Assembly (NCBI RefSeq): GCF_011777495.1
Contig: NZ_JAATJS010000002.1
Coordinates: forward strand, 762,854 to 826,853
Origin: Microvirga terricola
GTDB lineage: Bacteria > Pseudomonadota > Alphaproteobacteria > Rhizobiales > Beijerinckiaceae
DNA length: 64,000 bases
Direction: 5' to 3'
How positions within the stretch are numbered: the stretch's first letter is position 1; every line of letters starts with the position of its first letter. The translations under genes and the position numbers were made by a program. This document shows, in pieces, positions 9,530 through 19,058 of the stretch. Below the pieces are notes generated by a model. That model had not been told where the DNA came from and did not search any database. It saw only the letters and a program-made list of their open reading frames with translations.

Positions 9530-9892
9530 TTAGCCGTTCGTATGAGAGGACTTTTCCTTCCAGCCGAACGGGCTCGTGCGCTCGTAAAGCCAACGATATT
9601 GCGAGGTCATCAGCTTCGTCTGGTTGTATCGGTAGCCGAGGCTGCCGATGATCAGCACCACGATCGCATCCACAATGTAATAATGGAGCGAAATCAGGGT
9701 GCCCTGGAACAGGGCGAAGTGGATGAACCGCACCGCCGCCGTCAGGATCAGCAGGTAAACGACCAGGTTCCAGAAGGGCCGCCAGGTGATGGCGATGGCC
9801 CGCCCGGTCATCCAGGCGGCCGAGCCACCGAGCACGACGGTGATGAACAGGAACAGCCAGATCGACTGTTCTTCATAAAGAAAGCCCTGCAT
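9530..9892 (-). CDS. DUF6867 family inner-membrane protein in the liv operon
   Basis: A 120-residue protein with about three hydrophobic segments (SIWLFLFITVVLGGSAAW, FWNLVVYLLILTAAV and IVDAIVVLIIGSLGYRY) and a short charged tail ending YRWLYERTSPFGWKEK. It matches DUF6867, which I know as a family found with liv genes in Rhizobiales. Its ATG overlaps the livF stop (TGATG), so translation is coupled to the transporter ATPase; an accessory role in this importer is likely but unproven. Confidence 0.8.
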   Translation of the reverse strand: MQGFLYEEQSIWLFLFITVVLGGSAAWMTGRAIAITWRPFWNLVVYLLILTAAVRFIHFALFQGTLISLHYYIVDAIVVLIIGSLGYRYNQTKLMTSQYRWLYERTSPFGWKEKSSHTNG

Positions 9893-10668
9893 CAGTGGTG
9901 CCCTCCTTCGAGGTAGGCCGCGCGGACCTGCGGATTTTCCAACAGTTCCTTGCCAGTGCCGCTCAGGGTGATGTTGCCGGTCACCATCACATAGCCGCGG
10001 TGAGCGAGCTTGAGGGCGTGATAGGCGTTCTGCTCGACGAGGAAGACGGTCATGCCGTCCTTCTCGTTCAGTTCTTTGATGATCTCGAAGATCTGCTTCA
10101 CGATCAGAGGCGCGAGGCCGAGCGAGGGCTCGTCCAGAAGCAGGAGCTTCGGGCGGCTCATGAGCGCGCGAGCAATCGCCAGCATCTGCTGCTCACCGCC
10201 GGAGAGCGTGCCCCCGCGCTGTTGCAAACGCTCCTTCAGGCGCGGGAACAGGGTGCAGACCCGCTCCAGATCCTGGTCGAAATGGGCAAATCCGTTGATG
10301 GACGCGCCCATTTGCAGGTTCTCGAATACCGTCATGCGCGGGAAGATGCGCCGTCCCTCGGGCGATTGCGCAATCGACAGGCGGGCGATGTCGTGGGTCG
10401 GCATCTGGGTGATGTCCCGGCCCGCATAGGTGATCTTGCCCTCCCGCGCCCGCGGGTTGCCGAAGATCGTCATCATCAGGGTCGACTTACCGGCGCCGTT
10501 GGCCCCGATCAGCGTGACGATTTCTCCCTCGTGCACGTCCATGTCGACGCCCTTGAGAGCGATGATGTTGCCGTAATAGGTCTTGACGCCGCGCACGCTC
10601 AGCAGGGGCTGACGCGCCGGTGCGGCTGCACTCTGGCTCATCGGGTTGGTTGCTCCTGCGGTGCTCAT
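9892..10668 (-). CDS. livF: Branched-chain amino acid ABC transporter ATP-binding protein LivF
   Basis: One of the two cytoplasmic ATPases of the Liv importer. It carries Walker A GANGAGKST, the signature LSGGEQQML and Walker B LLLLDEPSLG, with the LivF-type EQNAYHALKLAHRGYVM near the C-terminus. 258 residues with a short disordered N-terminus; the start could also be the internal ATG ten codons in (MSQSAAAPAR). The start codon overlaps the livG stop (ATGA), as is usual in tight operons. Confidence 0.95.
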   Translation of the reverse strand: MSTAGATNPMSQSAAAPARQPLLSVRGVKTYYGNIIALKGVDMDVHEGEIVTLIGANGAGKSTLMMTIFGNPRAREGKITYAGRDITQMPTHDIARLSIAQSPEGRRIFPRMTVFENLQMGASINGFAHFDQDLERVCTLFPRLKERLQQRGGTLSGGEQQMLAIARALMSRPKLLLLDEPSLGLAPLIVKQIFEIIKELNEKDGMTVFLVEQNAYHALKLAHRGYVMVTGNITLSGTGKELLENPQVRAAYLEGGHH

Positions 10669-11507
10669 GCGCCGATCTCCGCTTCGACCTTGGCGATCTC
10701 CTCGTCGGCGACGCCGAGATAGGCGGCGATGACGCGCGGATCGTTCTTCACTTCGGTCGGCGAGCCGTCCGAGATCTTGGTGCCGTAATCGAGCACCACC
10801 ACGTGGTCGGAAATCTCCATCACCACCGACATGTCGTGCTCGATGAGCAGGATCGAAGTGCCATGGTCCTTGCGGATTGAGAGCAGAAGCTCATTCAGCT
10901 CCAGCGACTCGCGCGGATTGAGGCCCGCCGCCGGCTCGTCGAGGCAGAGCAGGAGCGGGTCCGTGCACATGGCGCGGGCGATTTCGAGACGCCGCTGATC
11001 GCCATAAGGCAGATCGCCGGCAGGATCGTCCGCGCGGTGGATGAGCCGGGTCTTTTCCAGCCAGAACTTCGCGCGCTCGATGGCGGCGCGTTCCGCTTTG
11101 GCGTAGCCGCCGATGCCGAGCACGCCGAGGAAGGTGAAGCCGGACGAGATCATCAGCGGGTTGTGCTGGGCAACCAACAGGTTCTCGAGCACGGTCATGC
11201 CGGAGAACAGGCGGATGTTCTGGAAGGTACGGGCGACCTTGGCTTTCCAGTTGATGTCGAAGCCGGGGAGCCGCTCGAGAAGCAGTTGCGAGCCGTTGGG
11301 CTTGCGCAGCGCGAGCATCCCCTCCGTCGGCTTGTAGAAGCCGGTGATGCAGTTGAAGACGGTCGTCTTGCCCGCACCGTTGGGGCCGATGAGCGCGGTG
11401 ATGTCGCCGCGTCCGACCTTGAAGGAGAGATCGTTGATGGCGACGAGGCCGCCGAAGCGCATCGTGAGATGCTGAACGTCGAGAATGGGGTCTTGTTGCC
11501 AGCGCAT
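10665..11507 (-). CDS. livG: Branched-chain amino acid ABC transporter ATP-binding protein LivG
   Basis: Second ATPase of the importer. GPNGAGKTT (Walker A), LPYGDQRRLEIARAM (the LivG-type altered signature) and LLCLDEPAAGLNP (Walker B) are all present; the C-terminal IEHDMSVVMEISDHVVVLDYG is LivG-like. I take ATG 11507 (MRWQQDPILDVQHL), which overlaps the livM stop as TAATG; a reading frame open to 11606 adds 33 unrelated residues inside livM. 280 residues. Confidence 0.95.
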   Translation of the reverse strand: MRWQQDPILDVQHLTMRFGGLVAINDLSFKVGRGDITALIGPNGAGKTTVFNCITGFYKPTEGMLALRKPNGSQLLLERLPGFDINWKAKVARTFQNIRLFSGMTVLENLLVAQHNPLMISSGFTFLGVLGIGGYAKAERAAIERAKFWLEKTRLIHRADDPAGDLPYGDQRRLEIARAMCTDPLLLCLDEPAAGLNPRESLELNELLLSIRKDHGTSILLIEHDMSVVMEISDHVVVLDYGTKISDGSPTEVKNDPRVIAAYLGVADEEIAKVEAEIGA

Positions 11508-12922
11508 TAGCCGTGTCCTTCCTTCACGAGCGAGCCGGAAATCGCCTTGCGCTCTTTCAAGATCACCGAGGGTTCGCGCTCCGAAATCAGGCCACGCGGA
11601 CGCCACACCATCATGGCGACCATGCCTGCGCCGAAGAGCAGGAGGCGGTACTCGTTCGGGTCGAAGTTTTCGCCGAAGACCGCTTTGAGGAAGGTCAGGT
11701 TACGCAACATTTCCGGGCCGCCGACGAGGACGATGGCGGCAATCGCCACGCCGATCTGCGAGCCCATGCCGCCGAGCACGACGATGGCGAGGATGATCGC
11801 CGATTCCAGGAAGTTGAAGCTTTCCGGAGAGACGAAGCCCTGACGCACCGCGAAGAAGGACCCGGCGAACCCGCCGAACATCGCGCCGATGGCGAAGGCC
11901 GTCAGCTTGGTGTTGGTGGTGTTGATGCCGAGCGAGCGGCAGGCAATCTCGTCCTCGCGCAAGGCTTCCCACGCGCGGCCGATGGGCAGGCGGCGCAGGC
12001 GCATCGTGACGAAGTTCGTCAGGAGCGCGAGGCCCAGGATGAGATAGTAGAGGAAGATGTAGCGGTGCATCGCATTGAAATCGAGCCCGAACAGCGCGGC
12101 AAACCCGTCATCACCCGAGGTGAAGGGCACGCCGAAGAAGGTCGCGCGCGGGATCGACGAGATGCCTGCGCCGCCATTCGTCAGGTCCACCCAGTTGATG
12201 AGAACGAGGCGGATGATCTCACCGAAGGCGAGGGTGACGATGGCGAGATAGTCGCCACGCAGACGCAGCACCGGGAAGCCGAGGATCATGCCCCAGAACG
12301 CGGCGAGAATGCCGGCGAGGGGCAGGCAGATCCAGAACGACAGGCCGAAGGTCGTCGATAACAGCGCGTAGGAATAGGCCCCCACCGCGTAGAATGCGAC
12401 GTAACCGAGATCGAGCAGGCCGGCGAGGCCGACGACGATGTTCAGACCCCATCCAAGCATCACATAGGTGAGGATGAGGATGCCGAGATCGACGAAGTAA
12501 CGGGATTCGTTCAGGCCGCCCTGCACCAGATAAACCAGGAGAGGGAAGCTGAGCGCGACGCCGAGGAACAGCGGGATCGCAAAACGCGAAACCTTCTGAT
12601 AGGCGCTCGGCTCCGCATGGACCGGCTCTGTTGCCTGATGCGGATCGGGGAGGGCCTTGCGCGACGCTTTGGTCGCGAGGAAGGCGTGTTCGAGAACGCG
12701 CAGCACGAAGATGATGCCGACGACAGCCGCCACCAGCCACCAGCGCGAGGCGAGAAACAGCTCGCCGCCGTTCTGCTCGGTCTTGTAGGACAGGATCGGG
12801 ATCGACAGGGCAAGCGTGATCAGCGCGGTCTTGAAGGCGTCCTTGAGGGCCGCCTGGAGGTTGAAGCGGCTCGGTACCTGAGTTTCCTCGGCCGAGCTGG
12901 TCGTAATGGAAGGAGCATTCAT
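11507..12922 (-). CDS. livM: Branched-chain amino acid ABC transporter permease LivM
   Basis: Inner-membrane permease. At 471 residues it is longer than a minimal LivM because of an N-terminal extension with two extra hydrophobic stretches (about residues 28-80), a form common in Rhizobiales. The core has GWGLNIVVGLAGLLDLGYVAFYAVGAY and GRAWEALREDEIACRSLGIN, the loop that docks on the ATPase. Follows livH by 11 bases. Confidence 0.94.
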   Translation of the reverse strand: MNAPSITTSSAEETQVPSRFNLQAALKDAFKTALITLALSIPILSYKTEQNGGELFLASRWWLVAAVVGIIFVLRVLEHAFLATKASRKALPDPHQATEPVHAEPSAYQKVSRFAIPLFLGVALSFPLLVYLVQGGLNESRYFVDLGILILTYVMLGWGLNIVVGLAGLLDLGYVAFYAVGAYSYALLSTTFGLSFWICLPLAGILAAFWGMILGFPVLRLRGDYLAIVTLAFGEIIRLVLINWVDLTNGGAGISSIPRATFFGVPFTSGDDGFAALFGLDFNAMHRYIFLYYLILGLALLTNFVTMRLRRLPIGRAWEALREDEIACRSLGINTTNTKLTAFAIGAMFGGFAGSFFAVRQGFVSPESFNFLESAIILAIVVLGGMGSQIGVAIAAIVLVGGPEMLRNLTFLKAVFGENFDPNEYRLLLFGAGMVAMMVWRPRGLISEREPSVILKERKAISGSLVKEGHG

Positions 12923-12933
12923 GGACGGGCTCC

Positions 12934-13854
12934 TTAGACTTTTTCGACTTCAGGCCGTCCGAGAATACCGGAGGGCATGAAGATCAGAACGATGGCGAGG
13001 ATCGAGAAGGCCGCCACGTCTTTGTACTCGATGGAGAAATAGGCCGACCAGAAGGTCTCGATCAGGCCGATGATCAGCCCACCGAGAACCGCGCCGGGCA
13101 GGGAGCCGATGCCACCGAGCACGGCCGCCGTGAACGCCTTCACGCCCGGCACGAAGCCGTCGTTGAAGCTCACCACGCCGTAGTTCAGGAGGTACATGGT
13201 GCCCGCCACCGCTGCCAACGCCGCGCCGATGACGAAGGTCAGTGAGATCGTGCGGTCCACGTTGATGCCGAGCAGTGCGGCCATCTTGCGGTCCTGCTCG
13301 CAGGCGCGCTGGGCGCGGCCGAGCGAGGTCTTCTGAACCAGGTACCAGAAGACGGTCAAAAGCACCGCCGTCGTCAGCATGATGATGATCTGCTTGTAGG
13401 ACAGCGCGACATTGTAGCCGCTCTCGCCCTGGAAGAGCACGATTACGTCGCGCACCATCGGCGGCGTCGGCTTGTTGCGCGCGCCCTGCGCGACCTGCAC
13501 GAAGTTGGACAGGAAGATCGACACGCCGATGGCCGAGATCAGCGGTGCGAGGCGGAAGGAGCCACGCAGCGGCCGGTAGGCGATCCGCTCGATGGCCCAG
13601 CCCCAGAGGGAGGTGAGCACCATCGCGATGACGAGAACAATCAGGAGCGCCAGCGCCACGGAGGAAATCCCGAGCCATGTGGTCAGGATTAAGAAGAAGA
13701 TGAGCGCGATGAAAGCCGAGAGCATGAAGACGTCGCCGTGGGCGAAGTTCACCATGCCGATGATGCCGAACACCATCGTATAACCAATAGCGATGAGGCC
13801 GTAGATCGACCCCAGCGTCAGCCCATTAATGAGCTGCTGCACAAAAATATCCAT
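12934..13854 (-). CDS. livH: Branched-chain amino acid ABC transporter permease LivH
   Basis: Inner-membrane permease and first gene of the liv operon. 306 residues; begins MDIFVQQLINGLTLGSIYGL and has GYTMVFGIIGMVNFAHGD, the classical LivH start, and the cytoplasmic coupling segment RACEQDRKMAALLGIN. The 273 bases upstream hold the probable operon promoter and two matched-architecture inverted repeats. Confidence 0.95.
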   Translation of the reverse strand: MDIFVQQLINGLTLGSIYGLIAIGYTMVFGIIGMVNFAHGDVFMLSAFIALIFFLILTTWLGISSVALALLIVLVIAMVLTSLWGWAIERIAYRPLRGSFRLAPLISAIGVSIFLSNFVQVAQGARNKPTPPMVRDVIVLFQGESGYNVALSYKQIIIMLTTAVLLTVFWYLVQKTSLGRAQRACEQDRKMAALLGINVDRTISLTFVIGAALAAVAGTMYLLNYGVVSFNDGFVPGVKAFTAAVLGGIGSLPGAVLGGLIIGLIETFWSAYFSIEYKDVAAFSILAIVLIFMPSGILGRPEVEKV

Positions 13855-13992
13855 GTCCTGCCCTTGCCCCTCTGGATGGGGTCGTTGTTGGGATACGTCT
13901 CAGCAAAGCACGATGTGGGGTCGAGGCCAAGCCGGACGTAAGGTGGGGTGTCTAGCAAACCGGGATGCCTCCGACAATTCTCCGTTAAGTTT

Positions 13993-14013
13993 CCTATCAA
14001 TAAGTCTGATAGG
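13993..14013. promoter_or_regulatory. Inverted repeat upstream of livH (site 1)
   Basis: CCTATCA and TGATAGG are perfect 7-base arms separated by 7 bases, 139 bases upstream of the livH start and 115 upstream of the divergent flavin reductase. Size and symmetry suit a dimeric repressor or activator. The regulator is not identifiable. Confidence 0.45.
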
Positions 14014-14064
14014 ATAGAAATGTGGGCTAAACCCCGGGAAAAACTTCAAAAAATTTCGGATGGC

Positions 14065-14085
14065 GACCATATGTCGTTTATGGTC
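14065..14085. promoter_or_regulatory. Inverted repeat upstream of flavin reductase gene (site 2)
   Basis: GACCATA and TATGGTC are perfect 7-base arms with a 7-base spacer, starting exactly 72 bases after the first inverted repeat in the same intergenic region. The arm sequences of the two sites differ, but the geometry is the same. Ends 42 bases before the flavin reductase start. Confidence 0.45.
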
Positions 14086-14127
14086 TTGTGCTTCGCCTCA
14101 AAGGGTGGGAGAGGCTTTTCGTAGACG

Positions 14128-14667
14128 ATGTCGAAGATGCAGCCTCATCCCGAATCCCCTGCCGATTCCCCGGCCATCACCGTTTCCGGACCCGATGCGG
14201 CTCTCTTTCGCGAGGGCATGAGCCGCGTTGCTGCGGCCGTCCACATCGTCGCGACGGACGGACCGGCTGGCAGGGCCGGTTTTACGGCGACGGCGGTGAC
14301 GCCGGTCACCGACAGCCCGGCGACGCTCCTCGTCTGCGTCAACACGGCCGGCCGGTCGACCCAGGCGCTCCTCGCCAACCGGGTATTTTCCGTCAACACG
14401 CTCGGGGCCGGTGAGTCCGCCCTGGCGGATATTTTTGCCGGACGGACAGACCTTCACGGCAAGGACCGTTTCAGCGTCGGGCAATGGGGCCTCTGCGCCA
14501 CCGGCGCGCCTCTTCTGATGACAAGCCTCGTCTCGTTCGATTGCCGCCTCGTCGATGCGCGGGTTGTCGCCACGCACCATGTGCTGATCGGCGAGATCGA
14601 CGGCATCCGCCTTGGCGAATCCGGCCCAGCGCTGGTTTACCAGGGGCGCCTCTACCGTAACCTTTAG
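14128..14667 (+). CDS. Flavin reductase family protein
   Basis: FMN/FAD reductase-like domain protein (HpaC/NtaB type) that supplies reduced flavin to a partner monooxygenase, or an uncharacterised flavin-binding protein. 179 residues; after a Pro-rich start come the family features FREGMSRVAAAVHIVATDG, GFTATAVTPVTDSPATLLVCVN and SVNTLGAGE. No monooxygenase gene is next to it, so its partner is unknown. Confidence 0.85.
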   Translation: MSKMQPHPESPADSPAITVSGPDAALFREGMSRVAAAVHIVATDGPAGRAGFTATAVTPVTDSPATLLVCVNTAGRSTQALLANRVFSVNTLGAGESALADIFAGRTDLHGKDRFSVGQWGLCATGAPLLMTSLVSFDCRLVDARVVATHHVLIGEIDGIRLGESGPALVYQGRLYRNL

Positions 14668-14671
14668 AAGT

Positions 14672-15526
14672 CTATTCCTTCAACGTCCGTGGCCCCTGCG
14701 GCGCGTAGGGGCTCCATCCGGTCAGCTGGACGAATCCATCCCGCGCGGCGACCAGGAGGTGCTTGCGGTGCCGATGGACGAGGGTGCCGGGGCGATAGCT
14801 GTGCGCTTCCTGCCAACCCGACGCTTCCCAGACATAGATGTAGCGGGAATTGACCTGCGCGAAGGTTTCGATGGAGCCAAAGGCGCGGACGGTGCGGAGG
14901 ATGTCGGACACGTCGCGCCACCAGTCGAGCGTCCGCTGAGGCTGGGTCATGCGCGGCCAATAGGTGCCGGGCCCTTGCGGCATGGCCTGCGTCCAGAGCG
15001 ATGGAAGATCGTTGGCAAGAGCATTCGCGGCGCGCTTTGCGGCCATCTGGCATTTGGCCAAAAGCGTGTCGTGCGTCTCGACCGGGCTTAGCGGGAAAAG
15101 CTCTTGCGCGACGATGGGGCCGGTGTCGAAGGTCGGGTCGAGAAGGTGGACCGTCACGCCCCATTCCGGCACTGCATCGAGAATGGCCTGGAAGAGCGGG
15201 TAGGGGCCGCGCCCCAGAGGCAGCGGTGAGGGATGGAAATTGACGGCGAAGGGAAGGTAGCGCTCCCAACCCTTGATGAGCCATGGATAGCCCGCAACGA
15301 TGAGAGCCTCGCAGCGCGCGGATTTCAGGCTGGCGAGATCCGCCGGCTGAATGCGTGAGAGTTGGACAGGCACCTTCAGCGCCCGGGCGCGGGCGAGCGT
15401 CGCGTCGTTGAAATCATAGATGCCGTCGCAGGGGCGGCTGAAAAGCTTCACGGGTTCCCAGCCCCTGTCGAGCAGGGTCTCGAAAACGTCTCCGAGAAAA
15501 TCGATGCCGGCGAAAGCGAAGCGCAT
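14672..15526 (-). CDS. Formyltransferase-family protein (Fmt-like)
   Basis: Belongs to the formyl-THF-using transferase fold of methionyl-tRNA formyltransferase and sugar N-formyltransferases. The 284 residues carry the catalytic Asn-His pair in [15 protein letters not shown] and the Asp in [10 protein letters not shown], so the active-site triad is intact. It lacks the full C-terminal tRNA-binding domain arrangement and the usual def neighbour, so it is probably not the housekeeping Fmt; a sugar or amino-acid formyltransferase is possible. Confidence 0.8.
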   Translation of the reverse strand: MRFAFAGIDFLGDVFETLLDRGWEPVKLFSRPCDGIYDFNDATLARARALKVPVQLSRIQPADLASLKSARCEALIVAGYPWLIKGWERYLPFAVNFHPSPLPLGRGPYPLFQAILDAVPEWGVTVHLLDPTFDTGPIVAQELFPLSPVETHDTLLAKCQMAAKRAANALANDLPSLWTQAMPQGPGTYWPRMTQPQRTLDWWRDVSDILRTVRAFGSIETFAQVNSRYIYVWEASGWQEAHSYRPGTLVHRHRKHLLVAARDGFVQLTGWSPYAPQGPRTLKE

Positions 15527-15702
15527 GTTCTGCTTTATGCCTCAAGCATGCCCTCGATCAAAAGGCGGGGTGCGACATCACTCCACATCATTGGCGAAGG
15601 CGCGACGGACGCTCGCATTCCCGCTGTCGCATCAAGTTGATCCTCCTCAATGGGAGCGCGCGGCGCCCCTTTTACGTTGACCGGATTGCGAAGGAGAAGC
15701 GC

Positions 15703-16029
15703 ATGCGGATCGATCCCCTCAAAGTCGGACTTGCTGTGGGTTTGCTGTTGGGGGGCTGGCACGCGTGTTGGTCGCTTCTCGTGGCGCTGGGCTGGGCGCA
15801 GGCTGTGGTCGATTTCGTGCTGTGGATTCACTTCATCCAGCCGATCTATGTGATCGGGCCCTTCAGCCTCACGCGGGCGGTGCTTCTCGTGGCCATCACC
15901 GGGGCGATCGGCTTCGTCATCGGCGCAGCTTTTGCTGCGATCTGGAACCGTCTGCGCCGCCGGCCGAGCGCGACCGTCTCGGTTCTTTCGGAGGTGCGCA
16001 AATCCAACGATTTCAAATCGCGGCGTTAG
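15703..16029 (+). CDS. Small inner-membrane protein of unknown function
   Basis: 108 residues from ATG 15703, which follows a good AAGGAG. Three hydrophobic stretches: [37 protein letters not shown] and [20 protein letters not shown], then a basic tail. The reading frame stays open 66 bases further up, but that part has no ribosome site. No family recognised with certainty. It overlaps the end of the convergent patatin gene by four bases. Confidence 0.7.
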   Translation: MRIDPLKVGLAVGLLLGGWHACWSLLVALGWAQAVVDFVLWIHFIQPIYVIGPFSLTRAVLLVAITGAIGFVIGAAFAAIWNRLRRRPSATVSVLSEVRKSNDFKSRR

Positions 16030-17468
16030 CGTCGCGTTTGGCTTGCTGCGAGCAGTGGCCTGTTGCGCATGAAGGCGCGGAAGGTCGCGTTGTTGTGTAG
16101 CGCTGTTTCGCCTGCGCCGATCACCGTATCCAGAGTGGCGGGATCGAGCTGGAAGCGGGTCGGCACCTTGTCGAGCTCGCGCCGCAGCTCCGGTCCCGCG
16201 TCATCGAAAGAAACGCGGCCCACGGTGAATGCGACGTCGTCGCATTTCCAGCCGTTGAGCGTGCCGCGCAGCGCTACAACCTCGTGGTTCGGCAGCGAGC
16301 AGCGCCAGCGCCGGATGTCGCTTTCCCAATCGCGCATGATGGTGGTGAAGTAGTCGTAACCCTTGTAGACGCCTGAATCGATGGCGACGTCGGTCACGAT
16401 GCCCGCGAGTTCCATGCCGGTCGGCGAGGCAAGCTTGCTCGGCCATTCGCCTGCGGGGCCGCGTCCTGCATCAACCACGAGGAACAGGAAACGCTTGACC
16501 CGCACGGCCTGCTCCGCCGTCATCGGCATGTAGGGCCGGTCGCGGTTGGTCCGTGCGACGGCAAGCGAGTGGATGCCGAAGTTATCCGTCAGCCCACCAT
16601 CGAGAAGCTTCACATAGTGGAAGTGCTCGGGGTCCTGCCGGTAGCGCGTCATCGCGGCGGCGCTGGCGCGCAGGGTTGCGGGGGCTGTTTTGTCGGCGAG
16701 TCCACGTTGGAGCCACGCGGGAACGTGTCCGCCGCAAGCGCCGCCGAAATTCTCCACGTTCATGGGAACGAAAAGGCCCGGCACCGCCGCGGAGGCGGCC
16801 ACCGCCTCCGAGAGGCGCACCTTGCTCAAGTCGCTGCAGAGCGTGCTGAAGGTGATGGGCTCGAAGACGAACGGCACGCGGTTATAGATGTCCGATGCCG
16901 CAATCCACACGAGCGGGCGCTTGCGCGCGAAAAGATCGGCATAGGTTGCGCCGTCGAACAGGTTCTCATCGAGCCAGCGCGGAAACTTCGAGCGGTCATT
17001 GACGCCGCCGTCGTGCACGATCCGCAGCACGTTCGCAAGGGAGACATCGGCGTCGAAACCCTGCTCGGCATTGCGTTCAAGGAAGCGGCTGCGGAACGTG
17101 GGCAAGCCCTCGCGGCCCTTAAGGCCGAAATAAGCGGCGGTGACCGAGCCGCCTGAGACGCCGGAGATCAGATCGATCATATCCGTCATCCGCTGGCGGC
17201 CATTCTCGGCCACGATTTCATGCCGGTCGAGTTCGTTCAGCACGCCATAGGAAAAGGCCGAAGCGCGCATGCCGCCGCCGGAAAAGGCCACGCCGACGAC
17301 GGTCTCCCCGAACTGGTCGGGACCCAGTGGCCAGCTGCGCTGGTCGGCGACCCGGGTAATGGGCTCGTTTAGGGGCGCGTGGGTCAAATCGCCGGAACAC
17401 GCCGACAATGCCAGCGCCGTCGCACCCGCGAGCGCCCATCGCTTGAACCCGCCCAGCCCCATGGTCAT
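16026..17468 (-). CDS. Patatin-like phospholipase, predicted lipoprotein
   Basis: Serine lipase of the patatin family, predicted to be anchored at the outer surface of the inner membrane or in the outer membrane. A signal sequence ends in the lipobox LSAC. The Ser-Asp dyad fold is intact: oxyanion loop [11 protein letters not shown], nucleophile elbow GVSGGS and catalytic DGGLTDNFG. The region after it with an unusual [16 protein letters not shown] segment is typical of large proteobacterial members. I start at ATG 17468; TTG 17483 is the longer alternative. 480 residues. Confidence 0.87.
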   Translation of the reverse strand: MTMGLGGFKRWALAGATALALSACSGDLTHAPLNEPITRVADQRSWPLGPDQFGETVVGVAFSGGGMRASAFSYGVLNELDRHEIVAENGRQRMTDMIDLISGVSGGSVTAAYFGLKGREGLPTFRSRFLERNAEQGFDADVSLANVLRIVHDGGVNDRSKFPRWLDENLFDGATYADLFARKRPLVWIAASDIYNRVPFVFEPITFSTLCSDLSKVRLSEAVAASAAVPGLFVPMNVENFGGACGGHVPAWLQRGLADKTAPATLRASAAAMTRYRQDPEHFHYVKLLDGGLTDNFGIHSLAVARTNRDRPYMPMTAEQAVRVKRFLFLVVDAGRGPAGEWPSKLASPTGMELAGIVTDVAIDSGVYKGYDYFTTIMRDWESDIRRWRCSLPNHEVVALRGTLNGWKCDDVAFTVGRVSFDDAGPELRRELDKVPTRFQLDPATLDTVIGAGETALHNNATFRAFMRNRPLLAASQTRR

Positions 17469-17726
17469 GCTCTTCGCCCCCAACGGAAGGGCGAAATACG
17501 ATGCGCGGCGAAAAGTCTCAATAGCTGAGCATCAAGTCTTCACGAGACTTTTGGCTTGGCTCTTGTTTCCTTCCCCCTGCGGCTATCGGTATCGTCATCC
17601 GGCTCTTGGGGAACTCCGAAGTGTGGTGACAATTTAACCTTGAGCATGGACCCTCAGAACTGCGCCGCCAAGGCGGAGCCTCTTCGATCCCGTCAGGCGG
17701 ACTACGTCTGGTCCAGAGGAGGTCTT

Positions 17727-17996
17727 ATGGCGTCCAAGGACTTCATTCGTCAGCTGGAGGGCTATGGGCTGACGACGGCGAGCATTCTTTATCGGATGCC
17801 CGACCATCCCTCATTCCTGCAAACCTTCATCTGGCAGGATTACGACCTGGCTCCCGAGTTTCCGATGCTGCTCAAATTCCTCAACTTCTGGCAACGCGAG
17901 CTGGCGGGGCCGCTGCATTCGGTCACGGTGAGCCATTCGCACCTCATCCGGCCCGCCGAATTCCGGGCCATCCAGGGCGAGATCAGCATTCATTGA
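17727..17996 (+). CDS. usg: Usg family protein
   Basis: Small soluble protein of 89 residues, MASKDFIRQLEGYGLTTASI and onward, with ILYRMPDHPSFLQTFIWQDYDLAP and FWQRELAGPLHSV matching Usg, a family named for its link to tryptophan genes in some alphaproteobacteria; function unknown. No trp gene lies here. The start at 17727 has AGAGGAGG just upstream; the open frame to 17556 is not part of the family. Its stop overlaps the exoD start. Confidence 0.9.
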   Translation: MASKDFIRQLEGYGLTTASILYRMPDHPSFLQTFIWQDYDLAPEFPMLLKFLNFWQRELAGPLHSVTVSHSHLIRPAEFRAIQGEISIH

Positions 17997-18694
17997 GCAG
18001 GATCGAGACGGGAACAGAACCGGGAGTCTTGGCCCAGAGACGCAACTCGGGTAGAGAAGCCCTCTCTTTGAGCGTCCCTCGAACCTCCCAGGGCTCCTTG
18101 TCCTCAAACGCGCGCACCTCGCAGATCCTTCTTGCCCTGGCCTCGCAGCCGGGCGAGCGCTTGACCGTGCGGGACATCATGGCCGTACTGCAGGACCGCG
18201 CCTTCGCCGTGCTGGTGGTGCTGCTCGGCTTGCCGAACTGCCTTCCCATGCCGCCGCCGATCCCATTGATCTGCGGGCTTCTGCTGACGCTCGTGGCCAT
18301 CCAGATCATGTTCGGCCGCCCGACGCCCTGGTTGCCGGGCCAGCTCCTCAACCGGTCTATCGCGCGCACCGACATCGAACGAGCGGTCGCCCGCGCCATG
18401 CCGGCCTTCCGGCGGCTTGAGCGCCTGTCCCGGCCCCGGCTGACCTTTCTGGACACGCCCATCACCATGCGTCTCATGGGGCTGGTGATCCTGGTGATGG
18501 CTCTGGGTCTGCTCTTTGCGCCGCCCTTCGTGGGACAGATCCCCATGGGGCTGGCGGTCTGCCTCGTCGGCCTGGGGCTGGTGGAGCGCGACGGCGTGGT
18601 GGTGATCGGCGGCCTCGTCATCGGCGCCATCGGCCTGACGATCAGCCTCGGCTTCGTCTATGCGATCCTGTCGGGGCTAGAGAGTATTTTTTAG
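17993..18694 (+). CDS. exoD: Exopolysaccharide synthesis protein ExoD
   Basis: Membrane protein of the ExoD family, linked in rhizobia to exopolysaccharide and alkaline tolerance; mechanism unknown. 233 residues with LLGLPNCLPMPPPIPLICG, IMFGRPTPWLPGQLLNR and three to four hydrophobic segments. The start is a TTG overlapping the usg stop (TTGA), which implies translational coupling; a later start within the poorly conserved first ~40 residues is possible. Confidence 0.85.
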   Translation: MSRIETGTEPGVLAQRRNSGREALSLSVPRTSQGSLSSNARTSQILLALASQPGERLTVRDIMAVLQDRAFAVLVVLLGLPNCLPMPPPIPLICGLLLTLVAIQIMFGRPTPWLPGQLLNRSIARTDIERAVARAMPAFRRLERLSRPRLTFLDTPITMRLMGLVILVMALGLLFAPPFVGQIPMGLAVCLVGLGLVERDGVVVIGGLVIGAIGLTISLGFVYAILSGLESIF

Positions 18695-19008
18695 AAAGCC
18701 CCAGTCGGCGCCCGTGTCATCCGTCTCTCGATTCCGTCACAGAGGCACAACGAGGTTGAGTACGCTGAAAAGAGCAGGTTGACCATCAATGTCTGCTGCT
18801 TCTCAGAGCTTAAAAGGATCGAGCGGAGAGCTGGCAGATCGGTCTTGCAGGTCAAACCGCCATCAAAACTCAGGCAGAACGGTCCGAAAATGCTGCCGTC
18901 ATGAAACTGCTGAATCTGCTTAGGGGGCAGATCGGCCGCCAACCCGGCGCTTGCCGCGAGCAAAACGTAGCCGCTGACGATCCCGATAGGGCCAAGTCTC
19001 GATGTCAT
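18691..19008 (-). CDS. Small secreted cysteine-containing protein, unknown
   Basis: 105 residues from ATG 19008. A signal peptide is visible (IVSGYVLLAASAGLAADLPP, cleavage near SAGLA|A). The mature part has four cysteines (PFCLSF, LTCKTD and LCLCDG), suggesting disulfides in the periplasm. The frame stays open upstream into radC, but that part is antisense-like noise. Stop overlaps exoD by four bases. I recognise no family, and coding status is moderately sure. Confidence 0.5.
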   Translation of the reverse strand: MTSRLGPIGIVSGYVLLAASAGLAADLPPKQIQQFHDGSIFGPFCLSFDGGLTCKTDLPALRSILLSSEKQQTLMVNLLFSAYSTSLCLCDGIERRMTRAPTGAF

Positions 19009-19058
19009 GCGCCAAGCGTAGCAACGAATGGCGTCAATACAATCTTGTTTAGTCACCG

